A DNA stretch of 64,000 nucleotides from Circinella umbellata (lineage: Eukaryota; Mucoromycota; Mucoromycetes; Mucorales; Lichtheimiaceae): contig JAIWNF010000031.1 in assembly GCA_025093555.1 (NCBI GenBank), forward strand, positions 62,001 through 126,000. The letters are read 5' to 3'. The notes beneath the pieces are model-generated. The model saw only the letters and a list, made by a program, of their open reading frames with translations. It did not search any database and was not told where the DNA came from. Made by a program: the position numbers and the translations under genes. Shown here piece after piece: positions 46,768 to 57,437 of the stretch; the first letter of the stretch is position 1, and the number at the start of each line of letters is the position of its first letter.

Positions 46768-49178
46768 TTACAAATTTCGATTTACTCTTTTACGTCGCCA
46801 TATTGCTCCTCGACGCAACTCAAGATATAAACCTATTCTTGAAACTAATAAAATGGCCGAAATAAAAATAAATGACCAACCTACTCCTATAATTTGAATC
46901 AAAGGAAGTACTAGTGTTGTTGCTACTGCACCAAATAAACATCGGAATACATTATTTGTTGCAGTAATTGTTGCAGATCGTTCTGGGAATAAATCAACTA
47001 ATAATGTTTGTACTGCATTAAATATAACTTGAGATGTAAATCCCACTACATAGAATTATATATGTATATAAAAAAATGGTTAGAAGAGGAAATTTTTTTT
47101 TGTCTTTTGCCTTTTCCGGAAAAAATATAGATTAAAAATATTTCTGTTGTTGGGGTAAATACTAAGATAACAAAACTTACAAACAAAGTGTAATCCAAGA
47201 ATAATAGCTAAATGTGCCTTAAGATAAAGGCACCATCCATAGCAAGCAATTATTAAATTCGATATTAAAGCATGAAACCAAGACATACGTAATCTTGCAT
47301 GTTCTATAGGTAAATCATTGTCATCGATAATAGTGTCAGGATTCGGTTCTTTTTGTTGTTGTTCTTGTTGCATTTTTTGATAATTTTGATTTAACATTCT
47401 GCCCTGAATGACAGCCCCCATAACACAACCAAATCCATTGGCAAGATAGGATGCACCAATTTGACTTTCAGTCAATATATATGTTCTTGAAAATAAATAA
47501 GGGAGAGAAGTGGTAATAGCATAACATGCTGCATATTGACCACTATAAAAAATTAATAAAGCAAGAACGTCTTTTTCTTTAGCATATACTAAAGGTTGTA
47601 ATGGCAGTGTTATAATATGCCAAAATGAAAGTTTTGAATTGGAAGTTGTTGTTGTTGATGACTTATTTTCTTTTTTCATTGTTGGGCTACTCATTTCCTG
47701 ATGTTTTTGATAATGCTTATCGTTAGTACTATCAGGGGCGACCACGGTGGCAGCAGTAGAAGAAATACTAAACGTACTAGAACTGTCAATATTTTCATTG
47801 TCAGAGTCTGTGTAGTATTCATTCTTATTTTGTTGTTGTTGTTTTTGAAGCTTTCGACGTTTCCACCATTGTGTTGGAGTTGGATTCGCGTAACATGAAC
47901 CATCGTTGCTTACAAGAGAATGAAGAGTTTCTGGCAGAATAAACCCTAGTATGATCAAATGAATACAACATGTTGCTGCAGAAATCCAAAAGATCCAGCG
48001 CCATCCAAGAAATTCTGATAAAAATCCACCAAAAGCTGGACCTATAAGAGGACCTAGATTTGATCCAAGTGAAAACCAGCCAATGTAACCACCTCGTTCT
48101 GCAGGCGTAGTAATATCGGCTATATAGCATATCGTTTGCCAATAGATGCATTAGTAAATATGTATATTTTTAAGTCTATAAAAAAAGACGAGAAAGATGG
48201 GTACAAAAAAGAACACATGGACTTACAAATGGTGCCAGCACCAATGGAGATCACAGAACTTGCCCCAAAAGCTTGTAACATACGAAATGTCAAAAGCAAC
48301 CAGTATTGTTGACAAAGTGCTATGCCAATACATGCTAATATATAGATAAAAAGTGTATATAGGTATATAGGTCGACGACCGTGACTATCAGCAAGTGTAC
48401 TCCAAAAAGATGGAGATATGGCTTGAAATATCATGAACACAGTAACCGATAAATTTCTATATATATTTAAGATATATATTATATAAAATAAAATAGAAAC
48501 AACGTTAACAAATTTTATATTTATTTTGACCGATAATTATGAATAATATAACTTACACTTGTTGTGAGGTTACCGAGAGTTCCTAGATTACGTATAAAGT
48601 ATTATTATTGTTACTATCATCATTACTATTGTTGTTTCTATTTCTTATTTGTATTCTTTTTTTTTTACCTTTTCAATATTACCCATAGCAGGAAAGTAAC
48701 TATTTGCTGAAAATGGAGCAAAAAATGCAGCAATAGATACTAATAGAATAATCAACCTTTTTCGTGAAGTTGAAAATTGATATTGTAATGGCAATGTATG
48801 AATTGAATTATTATCGTGATGGTAAGAAGGTGATTTAATCAACTTTGGATTCAAAAGTGTTTTTGTTAATTCTTTCGTCGGTAATATTGTAGCGTCCCAG
48901 GGTACTATTCGTCTCATATGATTATTGCAATTACTTTCTCTCCTTGTTTTAATAGTAGTGGTAGTTCCTACCCGTACAATAATACATTGTTGTTGTTTCA
49001 ATTGTTCTTCAGATGATGCTGATGATGGTGGTGCCTGCTCTTCTTGGTGATGTTTCTGATAATGATTTGAAAACCTTTTTTCTATAGCTCGATCATTATT
49101 ATAACTATACCAAACAGATGCTGGTGCACTGGATGATCTTGTATGCTGTTGATGAGAATTATGCTTTATATTTGCCAT
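46768..49178 (-). CDS. MFS drug:H+ antiporter, DHA1 (Qdr-like) family, 660 aa
   Basis: Proton-coupled exporter of the plasma membrane. Five exons in frame: 49178-48669, 48582-48557, 48456-48227, 48119-47181, 47045-46768 (1983 nt). A long Ser/Gln/His-rich cytosolic N-terminus (about 135 residues) precedes TM1 (RLIILLVSIAAFFAPFSANS, with FSANSYFPA typical of DHA1). Motif A is LADSHGRRPIYL. Motif C-like sequence is SLGSNLGPLIGPAFGG, followed by GWRWIFWI, a Qdr/DHA1 hallmark. A large, poorly conserved central loop (about 130 residues, poly-Gln and Ser/Thr) separates the two six-helix halves. The second half has QIGASYLANGFGCVMGAVIQGRML and a closing basic tail (RRKRVNRNL). The substrate cannot be told from sequence. 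Confidence 0.9.
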
Positions 49179-50517
49179 TGTATAAAGATGGCTTCAAAAG
49201 GGAATGGTAGAAGATATTGAAAAAAATTGAAATTATAATTAAAAAAGGGTAATAAAAATAGACAAGATATTTATGGGAATCAAGAATCGTTTTTTAACCA
49301 AACAAATGTTTTGTCAATGTATTTTTTGTGTTTGTTTACTTAAATAATTGATGGTTTCTACTATCAATAGCGTGTGTGTCCCTTTCTCGTACACTTACAT
49401 ACTTTTTCTATATATATATATGTATATATTTCTCTCCTGTATTACATTATGAGATAACCAATAGTGTAGTACAACAAGAGTATATCCTCGTTGATAAATT
49501 TCATTGTCGACTAGATACAAACAAACAAAAAAAAACTGTAACGTATATAATTTTTTCTACTCAATTGTTAATATAAGCTATTAAATGATTTTCCAGTAGT
49601 AAAAGTTGTTTAAAATAGAGTTATACATGTTAAATATATTAAGAAAAAATAGTATATATTAAAATAGTGAAGTTATACCATTATAATAACTCTAAACCTT
49701 TTTTTTGTTCCTTACTGATATTGTGTTATGTATACATTAGAACAGGTACTAGCTAGGGTAGAAAAATTAACGACCGAGACAAATAAACATTATTCCGGGC
49801 AGAATGAAACTAGGTCTTAATGGATATAACAATTCTGATTCTCTTTTTTTGTGAAACTGTGGGAAAATCCTGCCAAAGAGAAAAAAAAATGACAGGAAAT
49901 TTTTTGAGATCGTCTATCTCCTTACTTATATTATCTGTATTGATTTTTCATAATTTTTATATCGTTGTCCATCGTCAATATTTCAATAGGTATAAAAAAA
50001 TAAAACTACTATACAAATTAGATCTTAATGAAACCTTTTCAAAATAGCTTTTGTAAAGAAAAAAAGAACCAAAATAAAACTGTGATAAATATACTTACCC
50101 AAGTAAATTTCTACACCCAAACACTATTTATGATAAAACATATATAAAATGGGAAAAAAAAGGATTGACCGTGAAGGAGAATCTTTTTTCTTACCTTTTT
50201 TTTACCCATTGTTTGGTAGATGAATATACACCGAGAATACATAATTCAAAATAAATAAATATTATTATGCTTTTCTCGGCTTAAATGATAAAATGTTTGT
50301 CATTATTTCGTCATTCTCATGGAATGTTATGCTGATCTTTAATATATTTTTCTGTGTAGTAACTGTGTAGTTCGTCACATATTACAGCAGTACTACGTAG
50401 CGGCCCTTTTTTTTAAAAACTAATACAGATCTTATACCAGATCGTGACCTTAAACTCTTATTGTTTTTATATACAAAATTTATTTTTCAAATGAAAATAT
50501 TATGTACAAATATTCAA
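49179..50517. other. gene-free interval
   Basis: Promoter side of the DHA1 gene and 3' side of the LEA-like gene. AT-rich with poly-A runs; no gene is supported. Confidence 0.5.
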
Positions 50518-51566
50518 TTATTTCTTATTATACCAATCTTTAGCTTTCTTTTCAGCTTCATTGATAGTTTCTTTTGCTTTTTCAACACCTTCAGAAAATT
50601 TTCCACTAGCTTCGCGGTTTAATTTTTCACCTTCATGTTTCCATTCTTGTGCTTTTTCAGACGCTTTCTTTGTAGCATTTTCAGCAGCATTAACCCCTTC
50701 ATTTAGAGTTCCACCAGTCTTTTGATTGATTTTATCACCTGCATTATTTAAATTGACTCCTGTATATTCTTTACCGGCTTCTTTTAAGTCTTCTACCTTT
50801 TGTTCGCCTTTTTGTTTCCATTGTTCAGCTTTTTGTTCACCTTCTTGTTTCCAATGTTCCGCCTTTTGTTCACCTTCATGTTTCCAATTTTCTGCCTTTT
50901 GTTCACCTGCACGTTTCAATTCTTCTACTTTTTCTTCACCGGCTTTTTTGAATTCTTGTGCTTTCTGTTCACCTTCATGTTTTAATCCTTGAGCTTTTTT
51001 AGAAGCAGCTTCAGCAGCACCAACACCTTTGCTTAATTCTTCACCTACTTCATGATTTAATTTATCAGTGGCATTTTTTAATCCTTGAACAGTTTCATCT
51101 TTCTATATAATTATAAATCATATGCAATTGAAAAAAAGAGAAATTACTAAATTATACGTATAACAAAAGTCTTTATATGTATATAATAATAATTAAGAGG
51201 AATAACAATTTACCACATGTTTTAAACTGTCAGTAGCGTGTTCTGCCTTTTCAATACCTTCAGCAAGTTTCTCACCTGCTTTTCTATTTACTTTTTCACC
51301 AACTGATTTAAGAGATTCTGCAGGATGTCGAATAGTTTCTTTAATTTTTTCTGTAGCACCTCCGTGATAATTTTTCTAAAATAACAATTTTTAGTAATTT
51401 TAAAAAAGTCAAAGCAAATAATGATATGTCCTTGAATTTTTTATAATAGATAAGGATCAATTACCATTTGATAGTGCTGAACCAATGCACGACGATATGT
51501 AAGCGATGTACGTTGAATCATATTTGATCCTACAACTTCACGACGAATAATTTCACTAAGCATCAT
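50518..51566 (-). CDS. LEA-like 11-mer repeat protein with a probable mitochondrial presequence, 282 aa
   Basis: Three exons, all phase 0: 51566-51465, 51375-51214, 51102-50518. The first ~34 residues (MMLSEIIRREVVGSNMIQRT..., RRALVQHYQ) form a basic, amphipathic helix without acidic residues after position 10, a plausible mitochondrial targeting signal. The rest is extremely hydrophilic, Lys/Glu/Ala-rich and built of degenerate 11-residue units such as AEQWKQKGEQK, AEHWKQEGEQK and VEELKRAGEQK. This is the hallmark of group-3 LEA proteins, which are disordered in water and become helical on drying to protect membranes and enzymes. GEKVNRKAGEKLAEGIEKA-like 21-mers also recur. A role in desiccation or spore tolerance is inferred from the family. 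Confidence 0.8.
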
Positions 51567-51828
51567 ATTTTTAAGTATATATATATAAAAGAATAAAGAG
51601 AAAGATGAATAAAAAAAAGATTCTCCATATATTTTATATATTTAATGTACATGGGTAAACAATACGTCATTGTTTTAGAGGGTCTTATCTTCTCCAAGCT
51701 ACAACAATCTTTTGATTATATAAACCCAATTCCCCTGTGTTAAATAATAGATGTTTTTTACCTGGACATAAATTGATCCAGCTCAAACACCTATTGCACT
51801 TTGTGTAACATTGAATGACGTTACAGCA
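51567..51828. other. promoter side of the LEA-like gene
   Basis: Short AT-rich interval between the LEA-like start codon and the left inverted repeat of the transposon at 51829. It contains tatatata tracts just upstream of the ATG. Confidence 0.4.
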
Positions 51829-52098
51829 TTGGAAATTGAATTTGTTCATGCAAAAATAAAATGGGCCATGATATTGAATATGGGCTTTTTCAAATTGAGC
51901 TACCTGAACGAAATTGAGCCCACAGACCTTTGAAGTTGAGCCTTACCATGCAAATTTAAGCTATTCAACTCCATTTGTGTTGTAAATATAAAATATTAAG
52001 ACGTGACATTACTCTCTGCTTTTTATTTTATCAAGTTTATTTTATCGAAGAAAAAATCATTTTTGGAATGCGGAGACATGCTTTATACAAGAAATATA
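51829..52098 (+). repeat. left long terminal inverted repeat
   Basis: Pairs with 55185-55454 on the opposite strand. It includes phased blocks aaattgagc...cttcaaagg-type that recur as short imperfect repeats. Confidence 0.85.
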
Positions 52099-52389
52099 TA
52101 ATACTATTGCTATTGTTATTCACGTTATTATACAAAAAAAAAAAGAAAAGGTATCCATGTGTAAATTTATCAGCGGTTTCAAATGAAGATAGCGCGTTCA
52201 CAAGTTTAGAATGATGATAAAAGTTTTGGATGAGAAAAGTTTGAATGAGAAGAGTTTTGAATGAAAAAAATTGGTATATACACGAGTTCGGAAGAGAAAA
52301 TTGTAAAGCGTGGCAGTATAGGAAAAGATATATATCAACAGGAGAAAAGGACATGGGACTTGAGAACGAAAAAAAATAAAGATCAAATT

Positions 52390-53740
52390 AATCAAGAATC
52401 CTTCTTCTTTTTGATGATGATGACGACGTAGTTGACGATGTTGATGGTAAGATAAAATTTTGAGGGGGGCACCAGTGATCATCACCAGTTGACATAGTTA
52501 TTGGCCGAGGAGCGCGATCCAACAATCTGATAGTTTCATCTAAGATCTTTTTTCCTTTACATGCAAGAGTCATCAATGGGAGTAATCGTGAAACAAAATT
52601 TGAATCCCTATGTGGGAAGTTCAATGGTTCAGTTTTTCGAACTCGTGTAATGAACCCAGCAGGGATGTTGACATCCAAAAGCGAAGCATTACCACCTATA
52701 TAAATACATCAAAAGTATCTTCAAGTTAATCCCAGCTTATATTTAAACTATCACCTCTATCCACGAATCTGATGCAAAAATCATACTGACTGTAACACTA
52801 TACCCAATAACATGAGATGTATGCAAAAGACTGGAATTGTACGTGACCGAAAGCAACATTGTTGTATCCAACACATATTATTTATAAAGATAATTATTTG
52901 TCATTCTAATTATTAAAGTATAGCGTATCTTTAATGATTAGAATGACAAATAATTATCTTTATGAATAATATGTGTTGGATACAACAAACGTGTCTCGCA
53001 AGACTAAAGGCATCTTGATCGAACAGTCGCGGAATGTTTTTGTTTGATCTCGACCTGCTCCAAATTCAGAACATCAAGCTCTTGGGATCCATGCTTGAAG
53101 ATAGTATCCCCTCGGCGACCCATCTTCCGATTGCGAATCGGATCGACCGATGATAGCTGACGAGATGAATTTATAGCATTGGTATTCGATTCGCTAGCAA
53201 CATCGGTGCTATAGAATGAAAAAAAATATATGTTAAATCCACCTTTAAATTCATCTTGCTCTATTATTATCATTCCATTTGTCTAATCTCTTACCCTCTT
53301 GCCACAACACCCGATCCAAGTAATATGGTACTAAAGAATCCAAATGCTAGATACTGTTAGTCGGATTCAGGCATATCGGTAATGTTAAATGATCCAGTTT
53401 CCAAGAAAAGTTGTGCGATATATTCAAGTTCCGTTGAAAACCATACTTTCATACGTTCAGTTGAAGGGTCATTGATTTCAATGGTTTTTGAATATTTAAA
53501 CACTCCAGCACTAGTTTCCTATAAAAAAAGCATTCAGTATTCTCGTTATCTTTGTGTTGCTGTTGTTATTGTTGTTGTTAATCTTTTATTATTATATATA
53601 CATACCATCCCATTTAAGTCTGAATAATAAGGTTTCAGTTCTTTAGGCACTTCACATTCAAGTGGACCTCCCTCTTTTTTTATATCATTCAGTTCTGCCT
53701 CGGTGAAAACCTTATTCCAATTCTTATCGGTCACGTCCAA
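52390..53740 (-). pseudogene. broken gene inside the TIR transposon (GRRxDTIF / KMPLVL family), unrecognised function
   Basis: Minus-strand exons read MDVTDKNWNKVFTEAEL... (53740-53606), ETSAGVFKYSKTIEIN... (53519-53296), TDVASESNTNAINSS... with MGRRGDTIFKHG (53211-53000) and MDVNIPAGFITRVRKTEPL... (52678-52388). Lesions: TAA between DMPESD and QYLAFGFF; a shift before IKMPLVLRDT; and a hairpin MITE (52861-52986) inserted right after that block. The combination (GRRaDxIF, later a K-M-P...K/R-D stretch and a DxPAGf.xR block) recalls a family of uncharacterised, often transposon-borne Mucoromycota proteins. The D...E...K spacing is reminiscent of PD-(D/E)XK nucleases, but that is speculation. 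Confidence 0.5.
52861..52986. mobile_element. 126-bp near-perfect hairpin element (palindromic MITE)
   Basis: Arms of about 57 bp (starting gttgtatccaacacatat, ending with its complement) flank an ~11-nt loop, with only a few mismatches. It is inserted in the coding remnant at 52390-53740, inside the larger TIR transposon (nested insertion). Confidence 0.85.
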
Positions 53741-53754
53741 GTAGGGTTCTTAGT

Positions 53755-53905
53755 AGACCGATTCGAATTGGATTGGCACCATTTCGAATCCGATCCGTTT
53801 TGAAACGGATCGGATTTTCGGAAATCCGGATTGTCCACGGATTAGAGAGTTGCAATCCGAATCCGTTTCGTAAAAATCCGGATTGAATCCGTAATCCGTA
53901 ATGCA
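53755..53905. repeat. cluster of aatccg/cggatt motifs in both orientations
   Basis: Within about 150 bp the hexamer aatccg or its complement cggatt occurs over ten times, making many overlapping short inverted repeats. It is much richer in CpG than its surroundings. Confidence 0.8.
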
Positions 53906-54079
53906 AAAGAATCAATTAGATGAAAATTTAGGCTATATAGTAGATGTCACAGTATTTTTTCATGAGAGAAGGTATTTTACAAGATTGTGTATGGTAGTCG
54001 TTTGAGATTGTTTAAGAAAAGTAAAACATTGATAACAGAGGTAGATGATTTTATTATTTTGGTTTGAAGAACATAATAG

Positions 54080-54235
54080 GAAATAAATAAGTTATAGAAT
54101 AAAAAGTTATAGTGGGAAAATGGGTTCTAGTAGAAAAAAAGTTATAATGGGAAAAAAGAAGTTACAATGGGAAAAGAAAGTTATAGTAGGAAAAGTTTAT
54201 AGTGAAAAAAAAAGTTATGGTGCAGAAAAGCATTA
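54080..54235. repeat. degenerate ~20-bp tandem repeat (aaagttatagtgggaaaa type)
   Basis: Six to seven imperfect head-to-tail units in the transposon interior. Confidence 0.75.
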
Positions 54236-54572
54236 TTTATTAGGTATCGTGTTCAGCAACTAAATAAAAGTTCATAATTCTCTTTATCATTACTAGATTA
54301 ATAAAAATAATAATTAAGTTCATTAATCTCTCTTTTTTAATCTTCAATTTTTGTTTTTTTCTTTTCAAATATTTTTTTTTCTATATTAAAGCCATTACTA
54401 CTTTTCTTTTCAACTGCTCTATTCAAATATATAATAATATACAAAAACTTACTCTCTTCTTTATTTGAATATATATATCAAACCATTTTTTTTTTCATCC
54501 TATCTATGGTTTACAATTATTTTCAAAGGGTTCTTTGATACGCTCATTGCCACCCAACAAGTGGACAGTGAT

Positions 54573-54690
54573 GGACCATGTAGTTCATTCTGCCTCTCTT
54601 CTCCCTCCATAACTACACTTTCATTTGTGGTGTTATGTGAAAGACCATGTAGTTCGTTCTGCCTCTCTTCTCCCTCCATAACTGCATGTT
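54573..54690. repeat. 69-bp tandem duplication
   Basis: gaccatgtagttc(a/g)ttctgcctctc... occurs twice head to tail, the second copy incomplete. It lies in the interior of the TIR transposon. Confidence 0.8.
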
Positions 54691-54780
54691 TTTATGCTTG
54701 TTTATATTACACACATCTCATTTTTTATCTCATTTTTTATTAATCAATAATTTACTTTTTACTTCATCCATATCTATATT

Positions 54781-54944
54781 TTAGAGAATACAAGCATATT
54801 AAAATCTGTAAGCAGTCCAAACGAATATGGTGACCAAGAAGGATTGACGAGGTGGAATAATTCTACAGCAAGGTATAAGGATGACGGCGATACGAAAAAG
54901 TTAAAAACGGATGTCGAAGCTTTGGATATCATTTGTCCTGAATA
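54781..54944 (+). other. possible coding exon inside the TIR transposon
   Basis: After an AG at 54782-54783 a frame reads SILKSVSSPNEYGDQEGLTR... and KLKTDVEALDIICPE, then stops at 54942-54944. The amino-acid composition looks like real protein, but no partner exon, start codon or family was found. Confidence 0.3.
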
Positions 54945-55184
54945 ATAAACTACGCTTTTTTTATACTTCTTCTTGTCAAGACCCAATCTATTTGCTATAT
55001 TATCACATGTGGTTTTAATATGTAAAACATTTTAAATAGAATATTCAAGCAGTACATATAGAATCAACTCATAGCCATGACAAAAAAAAAATTATTAATC
55101 TGATCATGCCAACCTAACTGCTGTTGCCAGGATTACTAGCAGCCTCAAAAACGTAATACAAAAGTGCTAACAGAAATCAAGATA

Positions 55185-55454
55185 TTTCTTGTATAAAGCA
55201 TGTCTCCGCATTCCAAAAATGATTTTTTCTTCGATAAAATAAACTTGATAAAATAAAAAGCAGAGAGTAATGTCACGTCTTAATATTTTATATTTACAAC
55301 ACAAATGGAGTTGAATAGCTTAAATTTACATGGTAAGGCTCAACTTCAAAGGTCGGTGGGCTCAATTTCGTTCAGGTAGCTCAATTTGAAAAATATGGCC
55401 CATATTCAATATCATGGCCCATTTTATTTTTGCATGGACAAATTCAATTTCCAA
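55185..55454 (-). repeat. right long terminal inverted repeat
   Basis: Inverted counterpart of 51829-52098. Confidence 0.85.
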
Positions 55455-56200
55455 CTTTGCATATTTCTTTTATATCTTAGAGATCTATTGTTTGCTATAC
55501 ACATATATATGATAATTCGTTTAATAGAATTTCGAAATCTATTCTCTATCTTCTTGATTATCTATTGAAAGATACATATACATATATATACATGCTTAAA
55601 TGCAAGATTAGCGGAAAAGGGTATCTTAATTGGGTCATCAATATATGCAATGATAAAAAAATAAAAAAAGGGGGATTTTAATCATCAACTTGTAGATTTA
55701 GGTAAAAAGTACGTATCACTAAAAGTTGTATTCTGTTTTTCTGTAGTTACGATATGAAATCAAAAAAAGAATCGTGAAACATATAAAGTCATCTGACTCC
55801 AAACATTGTTTTCTTTTCCATATCAAGCTTCTCTTTTGAAAGTGGTTACAAAACTATTTTGTCTTTTCACCATTATTATAATTTTATTTTTCACGTAAGA
55901 AAAAGAAAAGAGATATACATGAAATCATCAAAAAAAAATATGATCATCCATGTACACGAATATCTTAATATGGGTCACGTTACAACTAAGTTACTCTAAA
56001 TATTTTTTTTTGCAACAAAAAAGAACATTAAAGAAGCTGTTCTTTCTTTCACACACAACACAAACATATATAATTCTATTGGCTCAAGATGATCTAATCA
56101 TCATGTAGGTCAAAAAATATAAAAGCATCACAATTTTTTTTTTTTACATCTTATCACTTTCTTGGAATTCCTCTTTTTTCATTTTCACATACAAAAAAAA
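55455..56200. other. gene-free interval
   Basis: AT-rich DNA between the transposon end and the F-box gene; the last part should be that gene's promoter. Nothing else is recognised. Confidence 0.5.
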
Positions 56201-56965
56201 ATGCTCGCCTTTTCTAATTTATTTACTACTACAACAACAACCTCTTCGATAATATTAAATCCATCATCAAATGAAAATAATACGAAAAAGAAACAAAGAC
56301 GACGTATAAGTAGAATATCTTTTTCCTCTGTGACTACTTTATCATCACCTTCCACGACTTTACCTACAACAAAAATAAAAACAACCATAGATATTCTGCC
56401 AAGTGAAATTCTATTACTTATATTTAACAACCTCATTGCCACAGATCTTATCAACATGAGTTCCAGTAATTCATATTTTTACCATCTTATCAATCAACAT
56501 AATCTGTTAATACATAAGCTCAAAGATTCTACTTTACGATTATTTTTTCGACAAGAATCTCGTTGGTGCTGTACCGTTGACATGAAACTTGTTCGACATG
56601 ATGAAAATCGATTAATATTCAAACCCGTAGATCAAGATACTGGATTTAGAATGTTCACTTCCAAAGTATTACGTGATCCATCATTATATAAGATTACCTT
56701 GAATGATCAGCCTGTTATGTTAACAAAAAAATCCACATCACTTAAAATAAAGGAAACCACAGCTTATAGAAAATCTTTGGATACCATGGCAATATTTTGT
56801 TATAGTGTACATCCAACACCAGCAGATTGGGCAAAATTGAGACCAGGTGAGCGGTGGATACTGCCCTTATTATTGGAGTGTCACCCTCTTTGGTTCATGC
56901 AGCATCATGGTTACACCACGGCCGGGAAACAATTAACTCATCGAATGTTAGAAGCATTCTCATAA
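56201..56965 (+). CDS. F-box protein, single exon, 254 aa
   Basis: ATG at 56201 follows an A-rich leader; the upstream in-frame codons have no ATG. A Ser/Thr-rich N-terminus with a basic KKKQRRRISR patch precedes an F-box at residues ~66-110 (IDILPSEILLLIFNNLIATDLINMSSSNSYFYHLINQ), the Skp1-binding module of SCF ubiquitin ligases. The C-terminal 140 residues (RWCCTVDMKLVRHD..., LDTMAIFCYSVHP..., GERWILPLLLECHPLWFMQH) form a compact domain without recognised repeats, which would bind the substrate. No lesion is seen. Confidence 0.85.
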   Translation: MLAFSNLFTTTTTTSSIILNPSSNENNTKKKQRRRISRISFSSVTTLSSPSTTLPTTKIKTTIDILPSEILLLIFNNLIATDLINMSSSNSYFYHLINQHNLLIHKLKDSTLRLFFRQESRWCCTVDMKLVRHDENRLIFKPVDQDTGFRMFTSKVLRDPSLYKITLNDQPVMLTKKSTSLKIKETTAYRKSLDTMAIFCYSVHPTPADWAKLRPGERWILPLLLECHPLWFMQHHGYTTAGKQLTHRMLEAFS

Positions 56966-57437
56966 TCATGTCGTTTTTTTTTTTGTACATATCTCTATTT
57001 CTCCCTTTTACTATATACCCCAGGACTACATATAAATACACATACATATATATGCTACTCCAAGTCATTTCTTTCATTATTATTTTATATATTTTATACA
57101 CCATACATCGTCATGATTAAGTAACCAAGCAACAATAAAAAAGAATTTTTTTTTGGAACTCCTTCCTCCCTCTTCTCCCCTCCTTTTCTCCTTTCAACTT
57201 CTATATACTATATTTTTCTGATTTCAACGTGATTTTCTTTTATATATGTATAAATGCTTTACTATTATTTATTATTTTATGACAAGTTAGACTCCTGAAA
57301 CTATTAAAATTTTAAAACAAGAATCAATAACAAGAATTTTAGATCTTCTCTTTTTTTCGATTTCCTATTTTCTCTCTCTTTTTCTTTCTTTCTTTTATCA
57401 ATTTCTTCTTATATATATAAAATTACATTATTATAAA
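56966..57437. other. gene-free interval between tandem genes
   Basis: 3' flank of the F-box gene and promoter of the syntaxin gene. CT-rich runs (57160-57200, 57360-57390) precede the syntaxin start. Confidence 0.5.

Larger units (their letters stand above)
51829..55454. mobile_element. 3.6-kb DNA transposon with ~260-bp terminal inverted repeats
   Basis: 51829-52098 and 55185-55454 are inverted copies with only scattered mismatches (outer ends ttggaaattgaatttg; both include gcggagacatgctttataca). No clear target duplication was found at the ends. Inside are a broken minus-strand gene (52390-53740), an exon-like + frame (54781-54944), a hairpin MITE (52861-52986) and several short tandem arrays. 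No DDE transposase was recognised, so its superfamily is unknown; the element appears non-autonomous or decayed. Confidence 0.85.
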
